Positions 28,604 to 38,628 of a stretch of 64,000 nucleotides of DNA are shown here, piece by piece; positions within the stretch are counted from its first letter, which is position 1; each line of letters starts with the position of its first letter. The notes below the pieces were generated by a model that made no database searches, had not been told where the DNA came from, and worked only from the letters and a program-made list of their open reading frames with translations. Source of the DNA: an uncultured Pelagibacteraceae bacterium (GTDB taxonomy: Bacteria > Pseudomonadota > Alphaproteobacteria > Pelagibacterales > Pelagibacteraceae). The stretch lies in NCBI GenBank assembly GCA_902635515.1, contig CACPOD010000002.1, forward strand, positions 1-64,000, written 5' to 3'. The position numbers were made by a program, and so were the translations under genes.

Positions 28604-30011
28604 TTTCTTTATTATTATATAAAATCTGATTTTTTAATTTATTGATATTATCAACCATCTCAGGATCTTTTTCTTTTATCTTTTCAATTGTTTTTACTGA
28701 ATGAATTATTGTTGTATGGTCTCGGTTAGAAAATTCTCTTCCAATTTCAGGTAATGATTTAGAAGTCAAAATTTTAGTTAAATAAATTGCCGTTTGTCTA
28801 GGTCTTACTAAATATCTTGATCTTCTTGATGATAGCATTTCATTTTTGCTTATTTTGAAAAACTTACAAACAATTGTCTGAATTAGATCTATTGTAACCT
28901 TATTTTCTGCTAAATTTAATAAATCCTTTAATACTACTTTAGTTTCAGCAAGATTTGGGACTTTGTTGTAAATTCTTGAAAATGAAACAACCCGGTTTAT
29001 TGCTCCAACTAGTTCCCTTACGCTTCCAGTTATCTCATTACTTATAAAATCTTGAATTTCTATAGAAACTTGTAATTGATCACTATACAAAGCATTCAAT
29101 TCTTCAGTTTTTTTTTCAACTATTTTTTTTCTTAGCTCAAGGTCTGGCTTTTGAATATCAACAACTAACCCGCCAGAAAATCTTGATTTAATTCTTTCTT
29201 GAATCCTTGATAATTTGTTTGGTGATCGATCAGCTGATACAATTATTTGAGATCCCTTATCAAGTAATGCATTAAATGTATGAAAAAACTCCTCCTGCAT
29301 AGCCTCTTTTCCACTTATAAACTGGATATCATCAATTAATAAAATATCTGTATTTCTAAAATATTCTTTAAACTTAACCATGTCGTTTGATTTAATTGAT
29401 TTTACAAACTGATACATGAAACGTTCGGCTGAAATAAACATTACTTTATTATTTTTTTTAAGCTCTAAACCTATTGAATTTAATAAGTGAGTTTTTCCCA
29501 TCCCAACTCCACCATAAATATAAAGTGGATTATAATGAGATATATTTTCTGAAACTTTTAAAGAAGCTTCGTAAGCTAATTTGTTACTTGAACCTGTAAT
29601 AAAATTATCAAATCTTTTATTTGGATCAATTCGATTATACTGAAGGTAAGAGTCTTTTATAAATGAAACTTTTTCATTAGTATTATTCTCTTTAATATTA
29701 TTTTCTTTTAAGGTGATATCTTGAGCTTTCTCAACTATTTTGAACTCAATTCTAATAATGTCTTTTTTATATACCTTAATTATCTGTAATATTTGGTCTA
29801 AATACCTTGATGTAATCCAATCTCTGATAAATCTTGTTGGAACTGACAATAATAAGTAATTATTGAATTCCTCAACAAAAGAAATCTTTTTTAACCAGCT
29901 CTCATAAACTTCTAAGCCTAGTTTATTTTTCATTTCATTCTGTACTTGCTTCCATTCGAAACTTTCAGAAGAAAAATTATTAATATTTTTTGTATTTGTT
30001 AATTTATTCAT
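28593..30011 (-). CDS. dnaA: Chromosomal replication initiator DnaA
   Basis: YGGVGMGKTHLLNSIG, LLIDDIQFISGKEAMQEEFFHTFN, C-terminal FSNRDHTTIIHSVKTIE. Confidence 0.97.
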   Translation of the reverse strand: MNKLTNTKNINNFSSESFEWKQVQNEMKNKLGLEVYESWLKKISFVEEFNNYLLLSVPTRFIRDWITSRYLDQILQIIKVYKKDIIRIEFKIVEKAQDITLKENNIKENNTNEKVSFIKDSYLQYNRIDPNKRFDNFITGSSNKLAYEASLKVSENISHYNPLYIYGGVGMGKTHLLNSIGLELKKNNKVMFISAERFMYQFVKSIKSNDMVKFKEYFRNTDILLIDDIQFISGKEAMQEEFFHTFNALLDKGSQIIVSADRSPNKLSRIQERIKSRFSGGLVVDIQKPDLELRKKIVEKKTEELNALYSDQLQVSIEIQDFISNEITGSVRELVGAINRVVSFSRIYNKVPNLAETKVVLKDLLNLAENKVTIDLIQTIVCKFFKISKNEMLSSRRSRYLVRPRQTAIYLTKILTSKSLPEIGREFSNRDHTTIIHSVKTIEKIKEKDPEMVDNINKLKNQILYNNKENEI

Positions 30012-30156
30012 AACTTAAGAGGAAATCTCAGTTAGAACTATTTAAAAAAATTTGCAACAAGTTAATAAAGAAATATAAAAAAAAATAAAATCTATGATTG
30101 TGATTTATATTTTAAAAAATAATTCTAAATTAAACTTAATTTAAAATTATAAATTG

Positions 30157-30219
30157 AATCGAATATAGATTGAATCAATTAATTGATTGAATTAAAATTA
30201 AATCAAATATAGATTGAAT
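30157..30219. repeat. Two 19-bp near-identical direct repeats flanking a 16-bp perfect palindrome, upstream of dnaA
   Basis: AATCGAATATAGATTGAAT (30157-30175) and AATCAAATATAGATTGAAT (30201-30219), one mismatch; palindrome AATCAATTAATTGATT (30173-30188). Confidence 0.8.
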
Positions 30220-30322
30220 GGAGATAATCCAAATATTTACTAAATCTAAATATAGTAACTTAATACAAAACTTAAATATATAATGTGGATATCAGGAGTT
30301 GTTTGAAAATTTAAACTAACGT

Positions 30323-30583
30323 TTAGATTGCAGAAATTTTTTTTGTTATTCTAGAAACATTTCTAGAAGCATTTTGTTTTTTTATTATTCCTGTTTTTGC
30401 AATTTTCATCAACTCAGAGTTTAACTTCGGTAGAAATTTAAGAGCTTCATCTTTCTTTTTACCATCAATTAGAAGGTTCATTTTCTTAAGAGCATTTCTA
30501 AACCTGCTCTTTCTAGCTTTATTTACTGCTGTTTGTTTAGAAATTCTTCTAATTCTCTTAATTGCTGATTTTGTGTTTGCCAT
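30323..30583 (-). CDS. rpsT: 30S ribosomal protein S20
   Basis: MANTKSAIKRIRRISKQTAVNKARKSRFRNALKK; real start at 30583 rather than the longer ORF start. Confidence 0.94.
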   Translation of the reverse strand: MANTKSAIKRIRRISKQTAVNKARKSRFRNALKKMNLLIDGKKKDEALKFLPKLNSELMKIAKTGIIKKQNASRNVSRITKKISAI

Positions 30584-30633
30584 CTGCGCAGGGGTATAGC
30601 TTGAGAATTTAAAGTGGTCAACTAAATATTTGA

Positions 30634-31497
30634 CTATTTTTGACAAGAAATACAAAAAAAAGTTGATCTATTTGATGTTATTTTTTTTTTTATAATACCG
30701 TTGCAATGCTTACGCTTACAACTGGTACCGTCTTGCTGATAAACTTTAAACTCTTTTTGAAAGTTACCTTTGTTACCTGAAATATCTTTAAAATCTCTTA
30801 TACTTGAACCTCCCTTATTAATTGCCTGTTTAAGTATTTTCTTAGAATTTAAAATAATATTTAAACATTCATTTTTGTTAAGTCTTTTTGCCTTTTTAAA
30901 TGGATTTATTTTACTAGCGAAAAGAATTTCACTTGCATAAATATTACCTATTCCAGAAACAAATCTCTGATCAAGTAAGAAACTTTTTATATCCTTATTT
31001 TTTTTCTTAAAATAATTAACTACATAATTTAAGTTAAATTTGTCACTAAATGGTTCAGGTCCCATTGATTTAAATCTTCTCTGTAGATCTTGATAATTTT
31101 TAATTATTTCAAAAAATCCAAAACGTCTCGGATCATTATAAATTACTTTCAAGCTATCAAATACAAACACTGCATGATTGTGTTTTTTAGGTAAAAAAGG
31201 GGAATGATAAAAACTAGTATTCGTAAATTTTAGAGGCTTTTTCTTATCAAGAATATGAATTGTTCCTGACATTCCTAAATGTATTAAACAATAATCTTCA
31301 TTTTGAAAATGGATAATCAAATATTTAGAAAATCTACTAACTTCAATTATTTTTTTATTTTTAAGAAAACTTTCAAAATCACTTGGTATTTTAAACCTTA
31401 AATTCCTGTTTCTGATTATTACTTTTTTTATGCTTTTTTTTTTGATCTTTTTATGAAGGGATTGTCTAACAATTTCTACTTCTGGTAATTCTGGCAT
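30634..31497 (-). CDS. mutM: Formamidopyrimidine-DNA glycosylase
   Basis: MPELPEVEIVRQSL N-terminus, GIGNIYASEILF, C-terminal zinc finger CKRKHCNGIIKKKITSNRSTFFCISCQK. Confidence 0.97.
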   Translation of the reverse strand: MPELPEVEIVRQSLHKKIKKKSIKKVIIRNRNLRFKIPSDFESFLKNKKIIEVSRFSKYLIIHFQNEDYCLIHLGMSGTIHILDKKKPLKFTNTSFYHSPFLPKKHNHAVFVFDSLKVIYNDPRRFGFFEIIKNYQDLQRRFKSMGPEPFSDKFNLNYVVNYFKKKNKDIKSFLLDQRFVSGIGNIYASEILFASKINPFKKAKRLNKNECLNIILNSKKILKQAINKGGSSIRDFKDISGNKGNFQKEFKVYQQDGTSCKRKHCNGIIKKKITSNRSTFFCISCQK

Positions 31498-31526
31498 TTG
31501 ATACTATATTCAATATATATTTTTTT

Positions 31527-32231
31527 ATGCAACAAAATCTTCAAAATAAAAAAGGACTTGTAGAAAATGTGTTTAATCAGGTCTACAACAAATATGACTT
31601 GATGAATGACTTTATGTCTATGGGTGTACATAGATATTGGAAAAAAAGTTTAATCAATATGATGAATCCGAGAGTTAATAGAAAATTAATAGATGTTGCG
31701 TGTGGGACGGGGGATATTGGAAAGTTATTTTTAGATAGCACAAATAAAGAGGCTGAAATTACTTGTGTAGATCCTAATAAAGGAATGGTTAGTCAAGGAA
31801 AGCAAAAATTATCTAATTACAAAAATATAAAATGGGTTATTTCTCCAGCAGAAAAATTACCAATAACAGACAATTCATTTGATTATTACACTATTAGCTT
31901 TGGGCTAAGAAATACAATAAATTTAAATAAAGCACTTTCAGAAGCCTATAGAGTTTTGAAGCCTGGTGGACGCTATCTATGTCTGGAATTTTCTAAGATT
32001 CAAAATTCAAATCTTGATTTTGTATATAAAAATTATTCAAAACTCATTCCTATTATTGGTCAGTTTGTAGTTGGAGAAAAAGAACCTTACGAATATCTAA
32101 TCAAAAGTATTGAACAATTTATTAATCAAGATGAATTAATAGAGTTGATGGAAAAAAATAATTTTCATAAATGTTCTTATAGAAATATTTCTGGTGGTAT
32201 TGTTTCAATTCATAGTGGTTGGAAAATTTAA
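31527..32231 (+). CDS. ubiE: Ubiquinone/menaquinone biosynthesis C-methyltransferase
   Basis: VFNQVYNKYDLMNDFMSMGVHRYWKK, DVACGTGDIG, ISFGLRNTIN. Confidence 0.96.
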   Translation: MQQNLQNKKGLVENVFNQVYNKYDLMNDFMSMGVHRYWKKSLINMMNPRVNRKLIDVACGTGDIGKLFLDSTNKEAEITCVDPNKGMVSQGKQKLSNYKNIKWVISPAEKLPITDNSFDYYTISFGLRNTINLNKALSEAYRVLKPGGRYLCLEFSKIQNSNLDFVYKNYSKLIPIIGQFVVGEKEPYEYLIKSIEQFINQDELIELMEKNNFHKCSYRNISGGIVSIHSGWKI

Positions 32232-33799
32232 TGATTAAAAAACTTATTACTTTATTTAAATTAGGAAGAAAAATTGCAAAATCAGATATTTTAAAAATTG
32301 CATCAAAATTTAAAAAACCTCCTTTAGCTGTAACAATATTATTCCAAATTTTATCTATTTCATTTGAAAAAAAGGAACAAAGTAATTTAATTGAAGATGA
32401 TGGTGAAAGACTATCTAGGTCATTAGAATCTATGGGTACAACTTTCATCAAACTTGGTCAATTTCTTGCTACTAGACCAGATATAATTGGAGAAGAATTA
32501 TCTTTAAAGCTAGAAAAACTTCAAGATCGATTACCACCTTTTTCAATTCATGAAGCAAAAGAAATTATTAAAGAAGATCTTGGAGTTGATGCATTTAATT
32601 CAATAATTGATTTAAGTGAACCAGTTGCTGCTGCATCAATTGCACAAGTTCATAAAGCAAAAATAAATGATAATGGAACAATTAAAGATGTAGCAATAAA
32701 AATTTTAAGACCAAATATAAAAAAAATATTCAATGAGGAAATAGATGCAATGATGTTATTTGCATTTATTATTGAGTCATTTGTAAAAAAAACAAAAAGA
32801 TTAAAACTTGTTGAAGTTGTTTTTTTACTTAAAGAAATAACTAATCTTGAAATGGATTTAAGATTCGAAGCTGCTGCGGCTAATGAATATGCTGAAAACA
32901 CTAAAAATGATGCTGGATTTAAAGTTCCTGAAATTTATTGGAATTTTACTAGTGAAAATGTAATGACTTTGGATTGGATAGATGGAATTTCAATAAGAGA
33001 AGCTGAGGAGCTAAAGAAAAGAAATTTAGATACTAATAAAATAGCTGAAGATATTATCCAACATTTTTTAAGACATGCTGTAAGAGATGGTTTTTTTCAT
33101 GCAGATATGCATCAAGGAAATATTTTTGTTGATAATAGTGGCCAAATTGTACCTATAGATTTTGGGATTATGGGCAGGTTAGATAAACTTAGTAAAAGGT
33201 TTTTAGCAGAAATTTTATTTGGATTTATTCAAAGAGATTATCGTAAGGTAGCTGAAGTTCATTTAGTGGCTGGATTAGTTCCAAAAGAAGTACCAATCGA
33301 TGATCTAGCTCAAGCTTTGAGATCAATTGGTGAGCCTATATTTGGTCAGGAAGTAAAAGATATTTCGGGAGGTAAATTACTCAAACAATTGTTTGATGTA
33401 ACAGAAAAGTTTAATATGCAAACTCAACCTCAATTATTAATGTTGCAAAAAACTATGGTTGTTGTTGAAGGTGTAGCAAGAAAGTTAAATCCAAACACAA
33501 ATATTTGGACAACTTCAAAGCCTGTACTAGAAAATTGGCTTAAAGAAACCAAAGATCCAATTAATAATTTAAATGAAACTTTAAAAAATACATCTGAAGT
33601 GATTAAACGTTTACCAGAATTTCCTGAGATTATGGATAAAGCAAATCAAGCATTAACGTTTTTAGCTAGTGGTCAAATTCCACAAAATTCAAATTCTTAC
33701 ACCGCTCTGAATGATAAGAAATCAGAAATGATAGCATTTAGAAATCAATCTATTATTGGTTTATTACTTCTTGTAATTTTTGGCCTTATAGTATTTTAA
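32231..33799 (+). CDS. ubiB: Ubiquinone biosynthesis kinase-like protein UbiB
   Basis: GTTFIKLGQFLATRPD, FFHADMHQGNIFVD; start MIKKLITLFKLGRKI overlaps ubiE stop. Confidence 0.95.
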   Translation: MIKKLITLFKLGRKIAKSDILKIASKFKKPPLAVTILFQILSISFEKKEQSNLIEDDGERLSRSLESMGTTFIKLGQFLATRPDIIGEELSLKLEKLQDRLPPFSIHEAKEIIKEDLGVDAFNSIIDLSEPVAAASIAQVHKAKINDNGTIKDVAIKILRPNIKKIFNEEIDAMMLFAFIIESFVKKTKRLKLVEVVFLLKEITNLEMDLRFEAAAANEYAENTKNDAGFKVPEIYWNFTSENVMTLDWIDGISIREAEELKKRNLDTNKIAEDIIQHFLRHAVRDGFFHADMHQGNIFVDNSGQIVPIDFGIMGRLDKLSKRFLAEILFGFIQRDYRKVAEVHLVAGLVPKEVPIDDLAQALRSIGEPIFGQEVKDISGGKLLKQLFDVTEKFNMQTQPQLLMLQKTMVVVEGVARKLNPNTNIWTTSKPVLENWLKETKDPINNLNETLKNTSEVIKRLPEFPEIMDKANQALTFLASGQIPQNSNSYTALNDKKSEMIAFRNQSIIGLLLLVIFGLIVF

Positions 33800-33807
33800 T
33801 TCTGCAG

Positions 33808-35013
33808 ATGAAAAATTTGTTAAATAAAAAAATACTATTTATTATCTGTGGAGGAATATCTGCTTATAAAAGTCTTGAAACAATTAGGCTTTTTAAAAAA
33901 AATGGTGCAGAAATAAAGACAATTCTCACAACAAGTGCAAAAGAGTTTGTAACTCCACTTTCAATAACATCACTTTCTCAAGGTAAAGTTTATAGTGATT
34001 TATTTAGTGTAGAAAATGAGGCTGAAATGGATCATATTTCACTTTCAAGATGGGCAGATATAATTGTAATTGCACCTGCAACGGCAAATACAATTTCGAA
34101 ACTGGCTCAAGGAACAACTGATGATTTGGCATCTACTGTTGTTTTGGCATCAGATAAAGACATTATTTTAGCACCAGCAATGAATGTAAGAATGTGGAAG
34201 CATCCAACTACTAAAACAAATATAAAAAAATTAATAGGGTTTGGTTATAAACTAATAGGTCCAGAGGTTGGTGATATGGCATGTGGTGAATATGGAGAGG
34301 GTAAAATGTCAGACCCATCAGTAATTGCTGAAGAAGTTGATAAATATTTCTTAACTCAAAAAAATAACAAAAAATTTAAAGCATTAGTTACAGCAGGTCC
34401 AACTAATGAGTACATAGATCCAGTTCGTTTTATTACAAATAAATCAAGTGGCAAACAAGGATATGAATTAGCAAAATCATTATCCAAAAAAGGTTTTGAT
34501 ACAACATTAATATCAGGTCCAACTAATCTTGAAATAACTAAAGATATTAATCTTATAAAAGTTGAAACAGCAGATGAAATGTTAGTTGCTACTCAAGAAA
34601 ATTTACCTGTTGATGTAGCAATTTTCTCTGCTGCGGTAGCTGATTTTAAAATTAACAAAAAGTATGAAAATAAAATTAAAAAACAAGAGAATTTAAACTT
34701 AAATTTAGAAAAGAATGTAGATATACTTCATTATGTGTCTAACCATAACTCTATGAGACCTGAACTTGTCATTGGATTTGCAGCAGAAACTAATGAGATT
34801 GATAAAAATGCAGAGGAAAAATTAAATAAGAAAAGTTGTGACTGGATTATTTCTAATGATGTATCAAATAAAGATATAGGATTTAATTCTGATTATAATG
34901 AAGTAACAATTCATTATAAAAACAAAGACGTTAAAAAAGAAAAACTTTCGTACAAAAAAAAATCTGGAATTTCTGATGAAATAGTTGATAGAATAATTTA
35001 TCAATTAAATTAA
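33808..35013 (+). CDS. coaBC: Bifunctional phosphopantothenoylcysteine decarboxylase/phosphopantothenate--cysteine ligase
   Basis: GGISAYKSLETIR, PAMNVRMW, VTAGPTNEYIDPVRFITNKSSGKQGYELA. Confidence 0.96.
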   Translation: MKNLLNKKILFIICGGISAYKSLETIRLFKKNGAEIKTILTTSAKEFVTPLSITSLSQGKVYSDLFSVENEAEMDHISLSRWADIIVIAPATANTISKLAQGTTDDLASTVVLASDKDIILAPAMNVRMWKHPTTKTNIKKLIGFGYKLIGPEVGDMACGEYGEGKMSDPSVIAEEVDKYFLTQKNNKKFKALVTAGPTNEYIDPVRFITNKSSGKQGYELAKSLSKKGFDTTLISGPTNLEITKDINLIKVETADEMLVATQENLPVDVAIFSAAVADFKINKKYENKIKKQENLNLNLEKNVDILHYVSNHNSMRPELVIGFAAETNEIDKNAEEKLNKKSCDWIISNDVSNKDIGFNSDYNEVTIHYKNKDVKKEKLSYKKKSGISDEIVDRIIYQLN

Positions 35014-35450
35014 TGGCAAAAGTTCTTATCAAAAAGTTAGACCCTGCGGTTGAATTACCCGCTTACAAAACAGAAGGTGCATCAGGTATGGATTTGATGG
35101 CATTATTAAAAGAGCCTATTAATCTTAAAGCAAACTCATCATGCTTAGTACCAACAGGGCTTGCTGTTGCATTTTCAAGTGATTTCGAAATCCAAATAAG
35201 ACCAAGATCTGGTTTAGCTGCAAAAAACAACATTAGTGTTTTAAATACACCTGGAACTATTGATAGTGATTACAGGGGAGAAATAAAAGTAATCCTTTTT
35301 AATCACGGAAAAAGTGATTTTTTAATAAATAACAAGGATAGAATAGCACAAATGATTTTAACTCCTGTAATTAAAATGGATCTTGAGGAAACTGATAATC
35401 TACCAGAAACAATTAGAGGAGAAGGTGGGTTTGGCTCAACAGGAAAATGA
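35013..35450 (+). CDS. dut: dUTP diphosphatase
   Basis: GASGMDLMA, RPRSGLAAKN, NTPGTIDSDYRGEI, GEGGFGSTGK. Confidence 0.96.
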   Translation: MAKVLIKKLDPAVELPAYKTEGASGMDLMALLKEPINLKANSSCLVPTGLAVAFSSDFEIQIRPRSGLAAKNNISVLNTPGTIDSDYRGEIKVILFNHGKSDFLINNKDRIAQMILTPVIKMDLEETDNLPETIRGEGGFGSTGK

Positions 35451-36202
35451 GCAAAAATTTAAACAAAAAAGAAATAGAGAAATTCTCGAGGCAAATAATT
35501 CTTAAAAATATTGGTGCAACGGGTCAAAAAAAAATTTTATCTTCAAAAGTATTGATAGTTGGTATGGGTGGTCTAGGTTGCCCAGTAGCAGAATTTTTAA
35601 CTAGATCGGGTATTGGTACACTTGGGATTGCAGATCGTGATACTGTAAGTCTCTCTAATATCCACAGACAAAGCCTGTATAATGAAAAAGATATAAATCA
35701 ATCCAAAGTAAAGATTGCAAAAAAAAAATTAAATAAAATTAATCCAAAGACAAAAATAAATATTTTTAATTTAAAATTAAATAAAACTACATTTGAAAAA
35801 ATTATTAAAAATTATGATTATATTGTTGATGGGACTGATAACTTTGAAAGTAAATTTTTAATAAATGATTTAAGTCTAAAATATAAAAAATTTTTAGTTA
35901 CTGGTGCTATAAGTAAGTTTGATGGTCACATTTTTACTTTTAATTTTACCAACAAAAAAGATCCTTGCTTGAGATGTTTTTATCAAGAAGAAACAATATC
36001 TGATGAAATTTTAAATTGTGAATATGGGGGAATTTTAGGAACCGTTGCAGGAATAATAGGTACTTTACAAGCTAATGAAGTTTTAAAAAAAATATTAAAT
36101 ATTGGACAAAATTTAAATGGATACATTCTAATTCTAGATCTATTAAATTTAAATTTCAGAAAAGCAAAAATTAATAAAAGAAAAAAATGCTTATGCAAAT
36201 AA
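35447..36202 (+). CDS. HesA/MoeB/ThiF-family adenylyltransferase
   Basis: VLIVGMGGLGCPVAEFLTRSGIGTLGIADRDTVSLSNIHRQSLY, GTDNFESKFLINDLSL. Confidence 0.92.
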   Translation: MSKNLNKKEIEKFSRQIILKNIGATGQKKILSSKVLIVGMGGLGCPVAEFLTRSGIGTLGIADRDTVSLSNIHRQSLYNEKDINQSKVKIAKKKLNKINPKTKINIFNLKLNKTTFEKIIKNYDYIVDGTDNFESKFLINDLSLKYKKFLVTGAISKFDGHIFTFNFTNKKDPCLRCFYQEETISDEILNCEYGGILGTVAGIIGTLQANEVLKKILNIGQNLNGYILILDLLNLNFRKAKINKRKKCLCK

Positions 36203-36639
36203 TAAAAAAAATTTATATAGTATTTTTTTTGTTATTTTTTACTCACATTTCGTTTGCTAATGAAATTTTTGTCTCTCTTAAAAAAAATAAAGTAAACGTT
36301 CGTTACGGACCAAGTTTTGAATCTGATATTAAATACGTTTATAAAAAAATAAATCTTCCATTAAAACAAATCGATAAAAAAGAGAATTTCAGGCGAATTA
36401 TAGATTTAAAAAATAACAGTGGGTGGATTCATATCTCTCAATTAAAAAAAAGTAATTCTGTAATAGCTACGAAAGATAAAGTTTTATTTAAAAAACCTAC
36501 ATCTTTTGCTAAACCAATTGCTCAAATAAAAGAGGGAAGATTATTAATTATAGAAAAATGTGAAAAAAATTGGTGTAAAATTATATCAGAAGAATTTGAA
36601 GGGTGGATTAAAACAGAAAATATTTGGGGACTAAATTAA
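36187..36639 (+). CDS. SH3-domain secreted protein
   Basis: Signal peptide; KVNVRYGPSFESDIKYVYKKINLPLKQID...GWIHISQLKK bacterial SH3 pattern. Confidence 0.82.
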   Translation: MLMQIIKKIYIVFFLLFFTHISFANEIFVSLKKNKVNVRYGPSFESDIKYVYKKINLPLKQIDKKENFRRIIDLKNNSGWIHISQLKKSNSVIATKDKVLFKKPTSFAKPIAQIKEGRLLIIEKCEKNWCKIISEEFEGWIKTENIWGLN

Positions 36640-37235
36640 CTAAAATCATTAGATAAAGAGGCTATATTTTCTTTAGATAATTTTGTGCTATGAGAATACT
36701 CTTTATGGTCAATTCCAAGCTCAATTTCTGAGCTATTAGATTGAAATTTTTCTATTTGATCATCAGTAAAATTAAAATGAATAAACTGTACTGATGAAGC
36801 TTTTCCTTCAGAAGAAGTTCTATCAACATCTTCTTCGGGAACTGCTTTAATTTTCTCACCATTTATTTTCATAAATACTGTTTCTTCTATTCCACCAACT
36901 TTTCCAAGAAAAGCAGCCCTTGAGATAGGATTATCTATTTCAAACATTAAAGTTGCTGTTAGTTCTTTGCCGTTAGGTATTAAAGGATTGTACGCAGATA
37001 ACTCATCCTGAAGTTGCTCATCACCACCTTTTTCAATGTATAGCATTTCTTGTACTTGAGCTAACATTGTTTCATAACTTTCAAAATAAAAAGTAGCATA
37101 AGGCCCTAAAGCAACTCTTCTATTTTTTTTATAATCAACAATACTTTTTCTTAATTCACGTCTCTTTTCTATGTAAACATCTAAAGGCATGACGTCTTCT
37201 TTTTGAATTTCTCTTTTTTCTCTAGGCATGATCAT
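36636..37235 (-). CDS. DUF3501 family protein
   Basis: YIEKRRELRKSIVDYKKNRRVALGPYATFYFESYETMLAQVQEMLYIEKGG; adjacent to Fe-S oxidoreductase and rubrerythrin as in known clusters. Confidence 0.85.
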   Translation of the reverse strand: MIMPREKREIQKEDVMPLDVYIEKRRELRKSIVDYKKNRRVALGPYATFYFESYETMLAQVQEMLYIEKGGDEQLQDELSAYNPLIPNGKELTATLMFEIDNPISRAAFLGKVGGIEETVFMKINGEKIKAVPEEDVDRTSSEGKASSVQFIHFNFTDDQIEKFQSNSSEIELGIDHKEYSHSTKLSKENIASLSNDFS

Positions 37236-38563
37236 AAGTTATAACTTTTTGCCATCAATTCGATAGGGTGTAGTGCCTCATCATTAGATATATTTGTATC
37301 AACTTCTAACTGTTTTAAATGTTTACCAGCTAAGGGACAATCAGAAGCCATATACTTATTATTTTTAGTTTTTATTTGTCTAGCTGTAGGTCTTCCAACT
37401 TTATTTGCTAAATCATGAGTTTCTTTCATTACTCCAAAAGTTCCTCCATGACCTGCACATCTTTCAACTACATCAATTTTAACGTTTGGTATCAATTTTA
37501 ACATATCTCTTGCTTTAATACCCATATTCTGTGCTCTAGCATGACAAGCATGATGCACGGTTACTCCTCCATCAATCTCATTTAATCCTTCTGCTAATCC
37601 CTCATTGTTTGCAATGTCCACAACATACTCATCAATATCCATAACATTTGAAGATAATTTTTTTATTTTTTCATCGTTTGGTAATAACAAGGGCCATTCG
37701 AATTTTAACATCAATCCACAACTAGCTGTTAAGGTTACTACTTTATATCCTTTATCAATCCATTCGATTAAATCCTTAGAAACTTTTTTTGCTTGTTCAA
37801 CAACTTTTGGCAGATCTGCTTGCTCTAAAAATGGCATCCCACAACAACCAGGATAAGCTTCTTGAACCTCTACACCATTTTTTTTCAAAACTTTTAATGC
37901 AGCAACACCCGTATTTTTTTTATTAAAATTTACAAAACAAGTTGAATAAATAACTACTTTTCTATCTTTAGAAGGTGTTTGATAATTTATCTTATCTCTA
38001 TTTTTTTTGAAAAAATTAGAAAAAGTTTCTGAGTTATATTTTGGTAACTGAACTCTTTTATCTATTCCAGTAATTAATTCTAAGATTTTTCTAATTAATT
38101 TATTTTTAATATTTGATGCCCAGTTAACTATTTTAGAGAACAAGACACCAATTTTAGCGTTTCGGTCTATTTGAGCTAATTGTGTTGGTACACTTGATAA
38201 TTTACCTAATTTTTTTTGAGCTGTTCTATATCGCAGCATTAAATGTGGAAAATCTAAATCAAAATCATGAGGTGGAACATATGGGCATTTAGTCATAAAA
38301 CACATATCACACAATGTACATGCATCAACTACAGGGGCAAATTGATCGCTAGATAAGCTTTCAACATCCTCATTTTTAGATTCATCAATCATGTCAAATA
38401 GCTTTGGGAAAGAGTCACAAAGATTAAAACATCTCCTGCATCCATGACAAATATCAAACACTCTTCTCATTTCGGCGTCTAACTTTTCAGGATTTAAAAA
38501 ATCAGGATGCTCAAAATCTATAGGATGTCTTATAGGTGCACCTAAACTTCCTTCTTTGCTCAT
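37232..38563 (-). CDS. GlpC/heterodisulfide-reductase-like Fe-S oxidoreductase
   Basis: CHGCRRCFNLCDSFPKLFD and CTLCDMCFMTKCPYVPP 4Fe-4S motifs; CCG motifs YPGCCGMPF and CAGHGGTFG. Confidence 0.9.
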   Translation of the reverse strand: MSKEGSLGAPIRHPIDFEHPDFLNPEKLDAEMRRVFDICHGCRRCFNLCDSFPKLFDMIDESKNEDVESLSSDQFAPVVDACTLCDMCFMTKCPYVPPHDFDLDFPHLMLRYRTAQKKLGKLSSVPTQLAQIDRNAKIGVLFSKIVNWASNIKNKLIRKILELITGIDKRVQLPKYNSETFSNFFKKNRDKINYQTPSKDRKVVIYSTCFVNFNKKNTGVAALKVLKKNGVEVQEAYPGCCGMPFLEQADLPKVVEQAKKVSKDLIEWIDKGYKVVTLTASCGLMLKFEWPLLLPNDEKIKKLSSNVMDIDEYVVDIANNEGLAEGLNEIDGGVTVHHACHARAQNMGIKARDMLKLIPNVKIDVVERCAGHGGTFGVMKETHDLANKVGRPTARQIKTKNNKYMASDCPLAGKHLKQLEVDTNISNDEALHPIELMAKSYNL

Positions 38564-38594
38564 ATAATTAAGTTTTTTGGAATTCTGATTGTTT

Positions 38595-38619
38595 TTAGTG
38601 GGCGACTAACGCCCACTAA
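38595..38619. other. Strong intercistronic hairpin (no U-tract) between rubrerythrin and Fe-S oxidoreductase genes
   Basis: TTAGTGGGCG-ACTAA-CGCCCACTAA, perfect 10-bp stem. Confidence 0.8.
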
Positions 38620-38628
38620 GAAATTTGA

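Noticed and set aside
32122-32451. 109-aa minus-strand ORF across the ubiE/ubiB junction
   Set aside because: Antisense to two confident genes; no start signal or recognisable domain.
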